A DNA stretch of 34,543 nucleotides from a virus. Of the stretch, positions 1-8,023 are shown piece by piece. Position numbers and translations under genes: made by a program. Below the pieces are notes generated by a model. That model was not told the origin of the DNA. It did not search any database and saw only the letters and a list, made by a program, of their open reading frames with translations. Location: IMG/VR virus record IMGVR_UViG_3300038701_003660, positions 1 to 34,543 of that record. One strand, 5' to 3'. The number at the start of each line of letters is the position of its first letter. Positions within the stretch are counted from its first letter, which is position 1.

Positions 1-231
1 ACGAGGGGTCCCTGGGAGTGCGTCCGGCTCAAGGTATCTCGGCCGCGCAGCGGGGCACAAGCCGCCCCCATGTATCGGGCCGCGAAAACTCGGCGGCGGT
101 TCGCGCGATAACTACCCTTTGTGACGGCAGGTGGGATTCTGGCCGATTCGCGCACTTTGGCGTCAGCGACACACCCGCCGGTAGGGCGAGCCACGGCCGC
201 GACTGCGCCGGGCAACGCGTAGCTCGAAGGC

Positions 232-729
232 CTACTCGTCAACCTGGAAGCGGTAGAGCAATGCCGAGATCCAGATCATGGCGCGTGCACCTTGGAGGAC
301 AGCCACCGCCAACAACGTTGCCACAACGGCCTCTGTCGGCCGCCCATCCATCCACCCGTAGAGCAACAGATGGGGGAAGGCAGAGATGCCAGCGAGGAAC
401 CAGAGCCACATCGACGCCGTAAAGCTCCTCAGCATGGTGTTCCACATGCCAGACGTCGCCAAGTCCTTCAAGCGCTCGTGACCTGACCACTCATGCGCGA
501 ATACCACTCCGGCCAGCATGAAGCCTGCCATGGCGGTTAGCGTTCCAAATGCGTCCCATGCCCATTCCGTGGGCGGCCCAAGGCGCAGACGCCCCTGCAC
601 TGCCAGGGAGGGAACCACCGCCAGACTAAGGAGCTGAACTCCAACCATGACTCGGTCTACCAACCCGGCCCCGATCCCTACGGGGTTGCGTGCAACCCGC
701 TTCCACTTGAGACGCAGCCGCGTCTTCAG
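232..729 (-). CDS. Small four-helix membrane protein, unknown family
   Basis: About 165 residues. Four hydrophobic segments lie at roughly residues 28-45, 58-78, 107-126 and 132-158, after a basic, amphipathic N-terminus rich in K and R, so an inner-membrane protein is expected. The start is uncertain. The position given is a CTG two bases after the stop of the upstream gene; a GTG at 783 would overlap that gene, and the first ATG downstream is at 648. The tight junction with the 731-1678 gene implies co-translation. A soluble ~315-residue protein followed by a small four-helix protein recalls the lambda RexA/RexB arrangement, but I see no sequence similarity to RexB and make no functional call. 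Confidence 0.6.
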   Translation of the reverse strand: MKTRLRLKWKRVARNPVGIGAGLVDRVMVGVQLLSLAVVPSLAVQGRLRLGPPTEWAWDAFGTLTAMAGFMLAGVVFAHEWSGHERLKDLATSGMWNTMLRSFTASMWLWFLAGISAFPHLLLYGWMDGRPTEAVVATLLAVAVLQGARAMIWISALLYRFQVDE

Positions 730-730
730 G

Positions 731-1678
731 TCAGTTGGCCTTGGCGACCCAGCGGCGCCCGTAGCCAGCGGCGAGGGTTGCACGCGAGTCCAAGGAGAGT
801 CGTCGGAGCTCTTCGAGGATGGCCTTGCGATCGACATGTTTCCTTGAGCGGGAGGCAACAGGGGGAACCTGAATATAGAACTTCAACTTGTGACTAAGCA
901 GGTCCAAAATATGACCATGCCGCCGTTCTACGTCCAGGCGGTCCACATCATCGGTCGCCTGAAGTTCCTTCAACAACGGTATAGCACCGCCGAGTGCCAT
1001 CTTCTTCCGCTTGCCGGGGCGGAAGAACACCTCTAGCATGGCGACATCTGGCGGCGCCCGTCTAAACGCTGCCTCGAACACATGGCCAGTCGGGTCCTCG
1101 GGAATCCCTACTCGGGCGCGAATGCGGCCCACCTTCTCTTCCGACAGCAGCAGATCCCATGGCTCAGGATGAACAGCCGGAGCGATCTCTATATGGTAGC
1201 GGTCGTGAAAGAGTTCATTGAGGTAGCTTGCGAGTGATGGCACTTTGGGTGAGCCATACGCGTTCTCCCAGTAGAGAAGGCTCATTGGCTGACTACTAGG
1301 CGCCGCCGGCTCTACCGGACAGTGAGTAAGGTCCTGGATGTGGAAGTGGGCCGGGTAGTTGAGCCCCTCGTCTGCCGCAAGGTTGAGATCGCCCACTCGC
1401 TCCCGATGATCCTTCTTGCGCGGATTGTCGTCGTACTTGCATGCGGAGAAGTCGCCATGGACCTGGCCATTTCCGAGCACCGCCACGCGCACCGCCCGGT
1501 CTTGGCCAGCGATGGCCTGCACGCGTTGAAGGCCAGCACTGGTGCGGTATGGCATCTTCTCAAGTTCAGCCCAGATGATGCCCTGGTCTGGTTCTACAGC
1601 CGTCCGGTGGGCATCCCAGACTTGGAGATGCATCACGTAGATGGTGCGCTTGACGGGCTTTGGCGGCTTAACGGCCAT
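731..1678 (-). CDS. Soluble protein of unknown family, upstream partner of a membrane protein
   Basis: 315 residues. The ATG at 1678 is preceded by a textbook AAGGAGG with a 6-base gap, which fixes the start even though the frame stays open further upstream. There is no signal peptide or transmembrane segment. The N-terminal half is mixed alpha/beta-like with an HGDFSACKYDD stretch near residue 76; the C-terminal third is basic (RPGKRKKMA, SRSRKHVDRKA). I do not recognise the family. The stop at 731 is followed almost immediately by the four-helix membrane protein, so the two probably act together, for example as cytosolic sensor and membrane effector. It may be host flank or prophage-borne cargo. 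Confidence 0.65.
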   Translation of the reverse strand: MAVKPPKPVKRTIYVMHLQVWDAHRTAVEPDQGIIWAELEKMPYRTSAGLQRVQAIAGQDRAVRVAVLGNGQVHGDFSACKYDDNPRKKDHRERVGDLNLAADEGLNYPAHFHIQDLTHCPVEPAAPSSQPMSLLYWENAYGSPKVPSLASYLNELFHDRYHIEIAPAVHPEPWDLLLSEEKVGRIRARVGIPEDPTGHVFEAAFRRAPPDVAMLEVFFRPGKRKKMALGGAIPLLKELQATDDVDRLDVERRHGHILDLLSHKLKFYIQVPPVASRSRKHVDRKAILEELRRLSLDSRATLAAGYGRRWVAKAN

Positions 1679-1921
1679 GGAGGACCTCCTTCGGTACAGG
1701 GCCTCATGCCCCCGATGGTGGCCCTCATGATGTCGCCCCGAGCATCTAATCACGTTCGCGCATTTCGCAACTCCATCCGCCAGGACCGCGCGAGGCCAAT
1801 TGCGGAACCCTCTGCACCTGCAATAGTCGCGAGCCTGAGAATCCTCGACCTGAGGACGGCCCCGAGAGTCTTGAAGATGAACACCTGTAGTTCACGACGC
1901 TTGGGCGAGCATGTCAGCCCC
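1679..1921. other. Gap between two minus-strand genes
   Basis: No convincing gene. On the minus strand the stretch carries an inverted repeat (GGGCC and GGCCC, 16-base spacer, near 1705-1730) and then the strong AAGGAGG of the 731-1678 gene. The separation suggests that gene has its own promoter, but no clear -35/-10 pair was found. Confidence 0.35.
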
Positions 1922-2497
1922 CTACAGCTGTGGCTTCTCGATGAGCTCGCGAGCCCATTGCCAAGCCTCCACAATCTGCGACACGACGTGTTCAAGCGCG
2001 GTGACGCGGACCAAGGGTGAGCCTGGGACGTCTTGCCGCCTAACTTCATGACCTTCTTGGAGGAGCACGGGGCCAACCCAGTCTTCCCGCAAAGGACACC
2101 AAGTGAGGGGCGCGCTCATCTGGTCGCGTACACGCTCACCGAAGAAGTCGACCAGCACCGCGATCGCGACTGCGGATTCCATGCCTTTCACGTGGAAGTA
2201 GACCTGGGCGCCCTCTTTGGTAGCGAAGACAATGGAGTCACCTCGCTCCACAGGCTCACCTCCGGCCGCCTTCAGCATATTTCTGACTTCCATCACCAAG
2301 TCTGCCCGTTTGGCAGCGGACTCCTCAGGGAGTTCTCGTCGCCAAGGTGATGTCACCACACCGGCGCTAAGTAAGCGATCCCAGGCAGCTGAATTCTTAG
2401 AAGTGAGCGTGTAGTCCACGAAATCTCCAGGTCGAGGTGTAGTTGCGCTTGCCTTGGACAGCCAGGCTCTCCACGCTACATCCTTCACCGCCGCCAT
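1922..2497 (-). CDS. Hypothetical protein, unknown family
   Basis: 191 residues from an ATG at 2497 that follows a purine-rich GGAAGG; the frame is open upstream but looks noncoding there. The protein is soluble, with no signal peptide or membrane helix. The middle reads like a small alpha/beta domain (VFATKEGAQVYFHVKG near residue 95) and the C-terminus is helical with several tryptophans. No family is recognised. It is the first of three leftward genes outside the last recognisable phage tail gene and sits 18 bases from a palindrome and promoter at 2515-2562, which may regulate it. Whether it is host flank or phage cargo cannot be told from the sequence. Confidence 0.55.
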   Translation of the reverse strand: MAAVKDVAWRAWLSKASATTPRPGDFVDYTLTSKNSAAWDRLLSAGVVTSPWRRELPEESAAKRADLVMEVRNMLKAAGGEPVERGDSIVFATKEGAQVYFHVKGMESAVAIAVLVDFFGERVRDQMSAPLTWCPLREDWVGPVLLQEGHEVRRQDVPGSPLVRVTALEHVVSQIVEAWQWARELIEKPQL

Positions 2498-2514
2498 GCC
2501 TTCCAAGCAGGCAT

Positions 2515-2546
2515 TTTGCGGCTGTGCCGAGGATTGGCACGGCAAA
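2515..2546. promoter_or_regulatory. Palindrome, candidate operator
   Basis: Two-block inverted repeat: TTTGC and GTGCC on the left pair with GGCAC and GCAAA on the right, with a short asymmetric interruption and a 7-base centre. It overlaps the -35 element of the plus-strand promoter at 2534-2562 and lies just upstream of the minus-strand start at 2497. It could be an operator or, as RNA, a hairpin. Confidence 0.5.
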
Positions 2547-2562
2547 GCCGCGTTTCTATAAT
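2534..2562 (+). promoter_or_regulatory. Strong sigma70-type promoter
   Basis: TTGGCA (5 of 6 to consensus), a 17-base spacer and a perfect TATAAT. This is the best -35/-10 pair seen in the window. It points rightward, antisense to the end of the late operon, and no plus-strand gene with a ribosome-binding site follows. It may make a small or antisense RNA, or be the promoter of a host gene separated from its coding part by the prophage. Confidence 0.6.
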
Positions 2563-2741
2563 GTCCCCCCCAACATGCTGCTATCGCAGGCGACAAGCAC
2601 CTTGTATCCCAGAAGAAGTTGGGCAACCCGCGACAACCGAGCCCGGCCCTGGGCCTTCTACACTCGCCCCGTCCGGTAGACCCCGCCCTCCCCGAAGCAT
2701 CGGCTGGCCCCATCCTGCGGCCATCACCGACACCACCGAGC

Positions 2742-3215
2742 TCACAGCGCTTCCACCGCCCCCGCCAGCTCGTGCCCCGGCCCCCACGCGCGCTTGGCCG
2801 TGATGAAGCCCCGCAGGACCCCCTCCTCGTGGACGACGAACTCGGCCACGGCCGCCCACGCCGCCTGCGTCGCCTCATCGAGCGCGCTCCAGTCCGGCAT
2901 GCGGCTGTAGTCGTGGGCCAGGTAGGACACCTCTGGCGGCCCCGCCTCCCGATAGAAGTCGTAGACCAGGGCGCCGTCGACCTTTGGGGCCTCCTCCTCC
3001 CAGACCACGGCGCGCAGCCGGCAGGTGATGTCCAGCCAGCGGGCGTGGGTGAGGAAGCCCAAGTACTCCCACTCGGGGATGGCGCGGCCGGTGAAGGCCT
3101 TGGGGTCGCCGGCCTTGGCCTTGGCGGTGCAGTAGGTGATGAACGCCAGCTTGGCGAGGCGGACGGTCAGGGGATCCGGGAAGTTGTGGGCCCGGCTGAA
3201 GACTTTGAGGTTCAT
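2742..3215 (-). CDS. Last gene of the late operon, unknown
   Basis: 157 residues. The ATG at 3215 has an AGGAG four bases upstream, making this a firm gene start. The protein is soluble and rich in aromatic residues and tryptophan, with no membrane segment and no catalytic motif recognised. It lies 46 bases after the preceding tail gene; a small CCGGC/GCCGG hairpin sits in the gap at 3231-3243. Being the last gene after gp48 and a putative fibre gene, it could be a fibre assembly factor or an unrelated terminal gene. I saw no lysozyme, amidase or holin signature. Confidence 0.6.
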   Translation of the reverse strand: MNLKVFSRAHNFPDPLTVRLAKLAFITYCTAKAKAGDPKAFTGRAIPEWEYLGFLTHARWLDITCRLRAVVWEEEAPKVDGALVYDFYREAGPPEVSYLAHDYSRMPDWSALDEATQAAWAAVAEFVVHEEGVLRGFITAKRAWGPGHELAGAVEAL

Positions 3216-3261
3216 GTCGCTCCTGGTGCCCGGCGGTGCCGGACGGTTGAAGGGTGGGGGC

Positions 3262-3915
3262 TTAGACGTCCCAACGAGGCCCAGCGCTCACGCGCCCGAC
3301 GAGCACGAACTCATCGTCGGAGGCGCTGGTCTTGGTGCAGAGGAGCGCCCCGGGGTGCCCGCTGCTCTCGTTGCCGACGTAGAGCACCAGGTCGTCGGTG
3401 CCCGACCCCGCCGCGACGTGCAGAGTCCCCGTCGGGAACGCGCTGCTGTCCGTCCCCGAGTGGGTGTACGCGAGCTTGTGGACCATGTCGGCGTGGCTGT
3501 AGAGCCAGATCAGCAGGGCCTCGTTTGCTCCTCCGGGGACGCTGTCCTCTGGTGTCGCGCTCTGGGCCTCCGACAAGAAGATCGTCACCAGCCGCTGCCG
3601 CCAGTCGATGCTGTCGTCGATGACGACCTCGTTGGCGCCGTCGGTGATGACGGCGAGGTCGACGGTGCGTCCGCCGCCGGCGTCCACCTGGGGCGTGACG
3701 ACGCCGTCGGTGTTGAAGCTGCAGCCCGCTCCAACTTGGGCCAGCTCCGCGGTGTCCGCGTGCTCTTGGGAGACGGTCTGGATGCGGTCCTCCACGCCGT
3801 TCCACGCCGCGCTCGAGAGCTGCAGCCCCGCCGAGGCGGAGAGGACGCTGGCGGTGAACTCCGTGGGGGTATCCAGGCCGTTTCCGTTGGTTCCTGTACT
3901 CATGGTCGTTGTCAT
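3262..3915 (-). CDS. Putative tail fibre or tail-tip protein
   Basis: 217 residues. It directly follows the gp48-like baseplate gene, the position where Mu encodes its tail fibre. The composition is typical of fibre domains: rich in G, S, T, D and V, with short alternating hydrophobic strands and few lysines, and no signal peptide. It is far shorter than Mu fibre gpS, so it may be only a short tip or adaptor. The start is ambiguous, since ATGs at 3915 and 3903 both lack ideal spacing from a ribosome-binding site. The role is inferred from position and composition; no fibre motif was recognised. Confidence 0.55.
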   Translation of the reverse strand: MTTTMSTGTNGNGLDTPTEFTASVLSASAGLQLSSAAWNGVEDRIQTVSQEHADTAELAQVGAGCSFNTDGVVTPQVDAGGGRTVDLAVITDGANEVVIDDSIDWRQRLVTIFLSEAQSATPEDSVPGGANEALLIWLYSHADMVHKLAYTHSGTDSSAFPTGTLHVAAGSGTDDLVLYVGNESSGHPGALLCTKTSASDDEFVLVGRVSAGPRWDV

Positions 3916-3948
3916 CCTGTCGTGGGTGTGGGCCAGCTGGCCCGGGGG

Positions 3949-4545
3949 TTAGACCGCAAAGCGGTCGAGGTCGAAGAGGGAGTAGGGGTCATCGAAGTAG
4001 AGGCCGTCGACCTGCACCAGGCCGACGGTGTGGGACTGCTTGCGCGCGTTGATGAACGCGAGCAGCTCATCGCGGTCCAAGCCCGCCGAGACTGCCTCGG
4101 CGTAGGCGATGCGCACGAAGAAGACGTGAGCGCCCCCGATGACGTCGTCCTCGCTGTCGAAGGTGCTGTCAGGGTCATCGAAGCGGAAGGGCCCGGGCTC
4201 GACGATGTCGACGTCACCGCCGAAGTAGGTCTCCACCGCCGCCTCCATCGTCGCCGGCCGCGTATCGGGCACTGTGCTGAGCACCGCATGCACAGCGGCC
4301 TGGCGCTGTGCGCTCGTCTTGCCGCCAATCGCGAGGATCCCCAACTCGGCTTCCCAGCGCACGAGCAGCACGTCGGTGGTGTCGGGGAAGGCCTCCTCGA
4401 GGAGCGCCTCGAGGAGCGCGTCGCAGTCATCGAGGGCTCCGGCGACGGCCTCGATGAGCGCCCGCCCGGCCGAGCCCTCTCCGAGGCCCCAGACGCCTCG
4501 AGGGCAAAGCCGCAGCAGACTGGCGAGGTTGGCAGGCACCGACAT
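3949..4545 (-). CDS. Baseplate protein, Mu gp48-like (DUF2313)
   Basis: 198 residues, the usual size for the DUF2313/YmfQ family, which links the baseplate wedge to the fibres. The N-terminal half is helical (LASLLRLCPRGVWGLG, then a DDCDALLEALLEEAFPDTT region where the family has its W/R-rich helix). The C-terminal half has the expected beta-rich aromatic segment ending in repeated FDDP motifs. Its start overlaps the stop of the gp47-like gene by one base (TGATG), so translation is coupled. Its order after gp47 and gp46 is the same as in Mu. Confidence 0.85.
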   Translation of the reverse strand: MSVPANLASLLRLCPRGVWGLGEGSAGRALIEAVAGALDDCDALLEALLEEAFPDTTDVLLVRWEAELGILAIGGKTSAQRQAAVHAVLSTVPDTRPATMEAAVETYFGGDVDIVEPGPFRFDDPDSTFDSEDDVIGGAHVFFVRIAYAEAVSAGLDRDELLAFINARKQSHTVGLVQVDGLYFDDPYSLFDLDRFAV

Positions 4546-5633
4546 CAGGCCGTCCCCAGGGTGCCGGGCACGAGCTTCTCGACGGTGCTGTCGTCGAGCG
4601 TGGCGACGACGTCGGCCGCTGGGCTGCTGAGGGTGAAGTTGAGCAGGCCCTCCACGCCTGCGATCTGCCGGATGAGCTGCACGCGCGCCAGGGTGCCGCC
4701 AGTGGCCACAGCGTGGATGGCGGCGCTCGCCGCGAGCTCGAAGGCCTCCTCGACGTCCGCCCAGACCAGGCCGTCGGTGAGCACGACGTCGGTGATCTCG
4801 ACGTCGACGTTGACCTCGGTGACCTCTGGGACCTGCACATCGGCGCAGAGGGGGCGCAGGCCCTCGAGGTGGGCGAGGACCTCCGCGCGGAGGTTGCCGG
4901 ACGCCGGCCCCGGCAGCAGCGAGCCGTCCGACGCCTCGACCGCGGTGAACACGGCCACGTCGGCGGTGCCCTCGCCCCGCCGGAGCGGCAGGGCGTCGGC
5001 GAAGCCCACAGCGCCCACCTCAAGGGCCCACTGCTCGTAGTCGACGTCCCGACCGGCGTCAGCGCCATTCCGCAGGCGCAAGAGCAGTCGGGCGAGCACG
5101 GATTCGGGCGTCTCCAGGTCCGTGCCGGTGGTGAAGGCCACGCTGAGCTCCGCCTCGGCGTCGACGCCCGACGGGGCGCTCAGGACGGTGCCGGTGACTC
5201 CGACGTCGCGGTTGCCGTCTGTCCCCGTCGACGAGCACGTCGCCGGGGCGTCCCCTGTGCCGCCGGAGATGACCAAGGTGTCGGTGGTCGTGTAGGTCGT
5301 GCCGTCGGCCAGGGCGACCTGCAGCCCCGCCAGGTAGAGCCCGTCGGTGCCGGTGAAGGTGAAGGTCCCGTCGTCCGCGGCCTCGGGCGGCCGACGGGTC
5401 ACACCGTAGAGGGTTGCCCACCGCAGCAAGTTGCTCTCCGTCGCGCTCGAGGGGAAGAGCTGGTCCTCCACCCAGCGTGCTGCCCAGTGCACCGTCCAGA
5501 CGGCGCCCGCGATGACGCTGAACAGGATGTAGGCGGTGGTGTGCGCGCCCACGTTGGCGTCGGCGTAGCGGTTGCGGAAGTCGTCCAGCATCGAGGTGCG
5601 GATGGCGTCCAGGCTGCGGGGGGCGTAGCTCAT
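4545..5633 (-). CDS. Baseplate wedge protein, Mu gp47 / gpJ-like
   Basis: 362 residues, matching the baseplate J-like family that forms the wedge ring of contractile tails. The N-terminus has the family's helix with an aromatic patch (AVWTVHWAARWVEDQLFP near residues 44-61) followed by SNLLRWATLYGVTR. Next come a beta-rich repeat region and a C-terminal domain with EVTEVNVDVEITDV, typical of gpJ-type proteins. The ATG at 5633 has GAGG seven bases upstream and is nine bases past the gp46 stop. The gene belongs to the gp45-gp46-gp47-gp48 baseplate run. Confidence 0.9.
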   Translation of the reverse strand: MSYAPRSLDAIRTSMLDDFRNRYADANVGAHTTAYILFSVIAGAVWTVHWAARWVEDQLFPSSATESNLLRWATLYGVTRRPPEAADDGTFTFTGTDGLYLAGLQVALADGTTYTTTDTLVISGGTGDAPATCSSTGTDGNRDVGVTGTVLSAPSGVDAEAELSVAFTTGTDLETPESVLARLLLRLRNGADAGRDVDYEQWALEVGAVGFADALPLRRGEGTADVAVFTAVEASDGSLLPGPASGNLRAEVLAHLEGLRPLCADVQVPEVTEVNVDVEITDVVLTDGLVWADVEEAFELAASAAIHAVATGGTLARVQLIRQIAGVEGLLNFTLSSPAADVVATLDDSTVEKLVPGTLGTA

Positions 5634-5642
5634 CGGTGAGCC

Positions 5643-6011
5643 TCAGAGGGTGATGGGCAGCCAGAGCTGCAAGGTGACGGGGGTGGCGCTGGCGTCGGTG
5701 ACGGTCACCGCGACCTGCCATTGGCCAGGGCCTTGGGCGTGCTCGAAGGCCAGGGCGGTGAGCTCGCCGGCCGCGGACAGGGGCGCGAGGGCATCTCGGA
5801 CCCGGTCCTCGAGGTCCTCGGCGAAGGTGGCGGTGAGGAGCCCACGCCGCAGCTCGTGCAGCGTGCTGCCGAAGTCGGGATCCCAGAAGCAGCTCCCCCG
5901 CTCGACCAGCAGGCGGTTGAGGCAGGCCTCGGCCAGGGCGTTGTCGACGGGCACGAAGTCGCCATCGGCGCCCACCAGGAAGTCGTGCGTGCTGGGGTCG
6001 AGCTGGAGCAT
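5643..6011 (-). CDS. Baseplate protein, Mu gp46-like (gp25/gpW family)
   Basis: 122 residues, a usual size for the Mu gp46 and T4 gp25/P2 gpW sheath-initiator group. Family features seen are an N-terminal G.DGDF-type stretch, a CFWDPDFGSTLHEL motif near residues 41-54 (the conserved region after the first helix), and a C-terminal beta strand pair. The start overlaps the stop of the spike gene by one base. It should attach the first sheath ring to the baseplate. Confidence 0.88.
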   Translation of the reverse strand: MLQLDPSTHDFLVGADGDFVPVDNALAEACLNRLLVERGSCFWDPDFGSTLHELRRGLLTATFAEDLEDRVRDALAPLSAAGELTALAFEHAQGPGQWQVAVTVTDASATPVTLQLWLPITL

Positions 6012-6568
6012 CAGCCCACCTCCACGGTGCTGGAGCCTTGACCGACCCGCCCCAGGGACGCAGGGACGCCTGGCACGGTCGCGGGAGCCCCGGCCGCGAG
6101 CGCTGAGAGCGCCGCGACCACCGCGGACATCCAGGCCGACATCTCCGTGGTGGCGTCGACACCATCGCCAAGGCGCGCCGCTGCGGCGCCGCCCCCGTTG
6201 ATGAGCACCCGGCCGTCGGGCTTGAGGCGGACCTGAGCCCCGCCAGGCGCCCAGACGACGACCTCATCGTCCTCAAGGTCCTGCGGGGCACGGTCGCGGT
6301 CATCGCCCGCCACCACGACGAGGTGCTGGCTGCTGCCGCCCACTGCGACCATCACGACCTCGCCCGCGGTCTGACGGGAGCGGAAGCCGAAGAGCTGAAC
6401 GACCTCCGCGTTGGGGTGGCGCTCGCCGTCGAGAGCCTCCACCGACACCTCGGGCGCCGCCTGCGTGGCCCCGCCTGCCTGCACCCGGGCCCTCACCGCC
6501 ACCCGCAGGCGTCGCAGGTGCCGAAGCACCCGGGCATCCAGCGCGCGCCACGTCTTGGCGTCCATCAT
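6011..6568 (-). CDS. Baseplate spike, Mu gp45-like
   Basis: 185 residues. An N-terminal helix (ARVLRHLRRLRVAVRARV) is followed by an OB-fold-like region with PNAEVVQLFGFRSR and GEVVMVAVGG, then short glycine-rich beta repeats and a hydrophobic tail. This matches Mu gp45/gpV-type spikes, the membrane-piercing tip of the tail. It lies between gpP and gp46, exactly as in Mu, and overlaps the gpP stop as ATGA. Two tandem ATGs (6568 and 6565) are possible starts. Confidence 0.87.
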   Translation of the reverse strand: MMDAKTWRALDARVLRHLRRLRVAVRARVQAGGATQAAPEVSVEALDGERHPNAEVVQLFGFRSRQTAGEVVMVAVGGSSQHLVVVAGDDRDRAPQDLEDDEVVVWAPGGAQVRLKPDGRVLINGGGAAAARLGDGVDATTEMSAWMSAVVAALSALAAGAPATVPGVPASLGRVGQGSSTVEVG

Positions 6569-7614
6569 TCCCCCCGAGGCGGGAGGATGGCCCCCCGCTC
6601 ATGCAGCGTCAGACTGCTGGTGGTCCCGCCATCGCGGCTGCGAGAGAGCTGCACCGCGCTGACCCAGTAGACGCCCGCGAGCCCGGTGTGCTGGTCGTCT
6701 ACCTGCACGAGGGTGTCAGGAGCCCAGCAGCGCCCCGCTGCAGGCCCATGGCCCGCCACGACGTAGCGCGCGACCAAGCCCTCACCCCGTCGGCTCCCGA
6801 TCTCCCACTCCGCGCGGTCTCGGGCCTCGGCCGAGGTCTCGGCTTCACCGTCGACGATGACCAGCGGCCGACGCAGCCCCAGGGCGACCAGGGCGTCATC
6901 CACCGCCTCCCCCCGCAGTGAGGGCGCCGCTCCACGGCCTCGGCCGCTACCCTGGCCCAGCACGACGACCGGGCTGCGGCGCTGGGAGGTCTGCCAGGTG
7001 ACGTCTGCCTGCAGCACGTTGTTCTGCCGACGACGCTCATCGGTGTAGCTGCAGAGACGGCCGAGGACGGGCTGGTCGTAGTTGGGCCGGATGAAGCGCA
7101 GCCCCTCGGGGGTGGCGTGCACCAGCAGCCGGCGGCGCGCCGCGTGCCGCGTCAGCAGCTCCCAGAAGGTCTCGCCCGGCTCTGGGCGGACGACGTCGAG
7201 GGTGGTCTCGGCCTCAGGCTCCGCCTCGACCACCTCGAGGGCGACGCCGAGCTCGCTGATGGCGAGCTCGGCGAGGCGCACCAGTGAGATGGAGCGCCAG
7301 GTCCACCCCACAGGGGTGCTGCAGTCGACCAGCGGGGCGACCCGATCCCGTCCCTGCAAGGTCAGGCGGGTGCCGCCCCGATTGACGCTGACCTGGCGGC
7401 TATCGACCCGCCCCCGCAGGACAACCTCTTCGCCGGCCAAGAGCGTCAGAGACGCGCCCTCGCCGATGGCGCTGATCTGATCTGGCGTGGGGTGCGCGAC
7501 CTCCAGTGACCAGCCGTCCGCTGGGGTCAGTAGGTCCCGGACGAGCTCGTAGCGGGTCCAGTTGGCATAGGTCACCCCGTTCGCAACGGCGCGGATCCCC
7601 GTACTACTCGGCAT
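6565..7614 (-). CDS. Baseplate hub protein, Mu gpP (gp44)-like
   Basis: 349 residues, close to the size of Mu gpP (T4 gp27-like hub). The N-terminal half has the expected ladder of strands (EEVVLRGRVDSRQVSV, TRLTLQGRDRVAPLVDCS) and the helix used by the family to build the central ring (LVRLAELAISELGV). The middle has GETFWELLTRHAARRRLLVH, the conserved block before the second barrel domain. The C-terminus ends in a strand with SSLTLHERGA. The start overlaps the upstream gene by 11 bases. It forms the channel ring on which the gp45 spike sits. Confidence 0.88.
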   Translation of the reverse strand: MPSSTGIRAVANGVTYANWTRYELVRDLLTPADGWSLEVAHPTPDQISAIGEGASLTLLAGEEVVLRGRVDSRQVSVNRGGTRLTLQGRDRVAPLVDCSTPVGWTWRSISLVRLAELAISELGVALEVVEAEPEAETTLDVVRPEPGETFWELLTRHAARRRLLVHATPEGLRFIRPNYDQPVLGRLCSYTDERRRQNNVLQADVTWQTSQRRSPVVVLGQGSGRGRGAAPSLRGEAVDDALVALGLRRPLVIVDGEAETSAEARDRAEWEIGSRRGEGLVARYVVAGHGPAAGRCWAPDTLVQVDDQHTGLAGVYWVSAVQLSRSRDGGTTSSLTLHERGAILPPRGE

Positions 7615-8023
7615 GATGAGCGACCTCCGTGCCAGCGGGGATGCGATGTGGCCGACGCAGCGAGGGGTTCAGGTCCAGCAGGTCCTCGGCCCGTCCGGCG
7701 TCGCCGTAGAGCTCCAGCGCCAGGTCGAGGAGGCCGCGCTCCCGTGTCAAGGTGCGCCGGAGCACGCGCCGGCCGTCAGACAGCGCCTCGAGCAAGTCGA
7801 GTTGTCGCGCCGCCAGGGCCTGCAAGGCGCGCACGAGGGGCTCGGCCTCTACATCCCACTCCGCGAGCGCCTGCTCCATCGCCACCAGCGCCAGCGCGCG
7901 CACCTCAGCGATGCGCTGCTCGGCCTCGGGCCGTGGGAGCACCTCACCCGCCTGCACGAAGGCAGCGAGCTCGAGGGCCGCCAGGCGGGCAGCCTCGACG
8001 GCCTCTCGCGTTGACGCGCTCAT
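7604..8023 (-). CDS. C-terminal half of a split gpN-type tail/DNA-circularisation protein
   Basis: 139 residues. A helical N-terminal part is followed by a C-terminal block with LALELYGDAGRAEDLLDLNP and a final RIPAGTEV. This resembles the LysM-like end of Mu gpN-family proteins, where 'YGDA..A..L...N' precedes 'P.....G'. Its start overlaps the stop of the gene carrying the matching N-terminal domain (ATGA at 8020-8023). Together the two products equal a shortened gpN, which joins the tape measure to the hub. The split is real in this sequence: the two frames differ and each has its own start. Confidence 0.7.
   Translation of the reverse strand: MSASTREAVEAARLAALELAAFVQAGEVLPRPEAEQRIAEVRALALVAMEQALAEWDVEAEPLVRALQALAARQLDLLEALSDGRRVLRRTLTRERGLLDLALELYGDAGRAEDLLDLNPSLRRPHRIPAGTEVAHHAE

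Noticed and set aside
18-422. Plus-strand open frame at the left edge
   Set aside because: No ribosome site, arginine/proline-rich shadow composition, and it lies antisense to the membrane-protein gene.
2598-2645. TGTATCCC at 2603 as a possible left Mu-type end, with TGAGGCGCGAAAACCCGC (minus, near 34490) as right end
   Set aside because: Flanking five bases differ (CACCT and CCCCC), and the shared AACCCGC is short enough for chance. Ends remain unmapped.
3136-5040. Long 634-codon plus-strand open frame
   Set aside because: It is antisense to the fibre, gp48 and gp47 genes; its composition (V, R, D, G) is that of a high-GC shadow frame.
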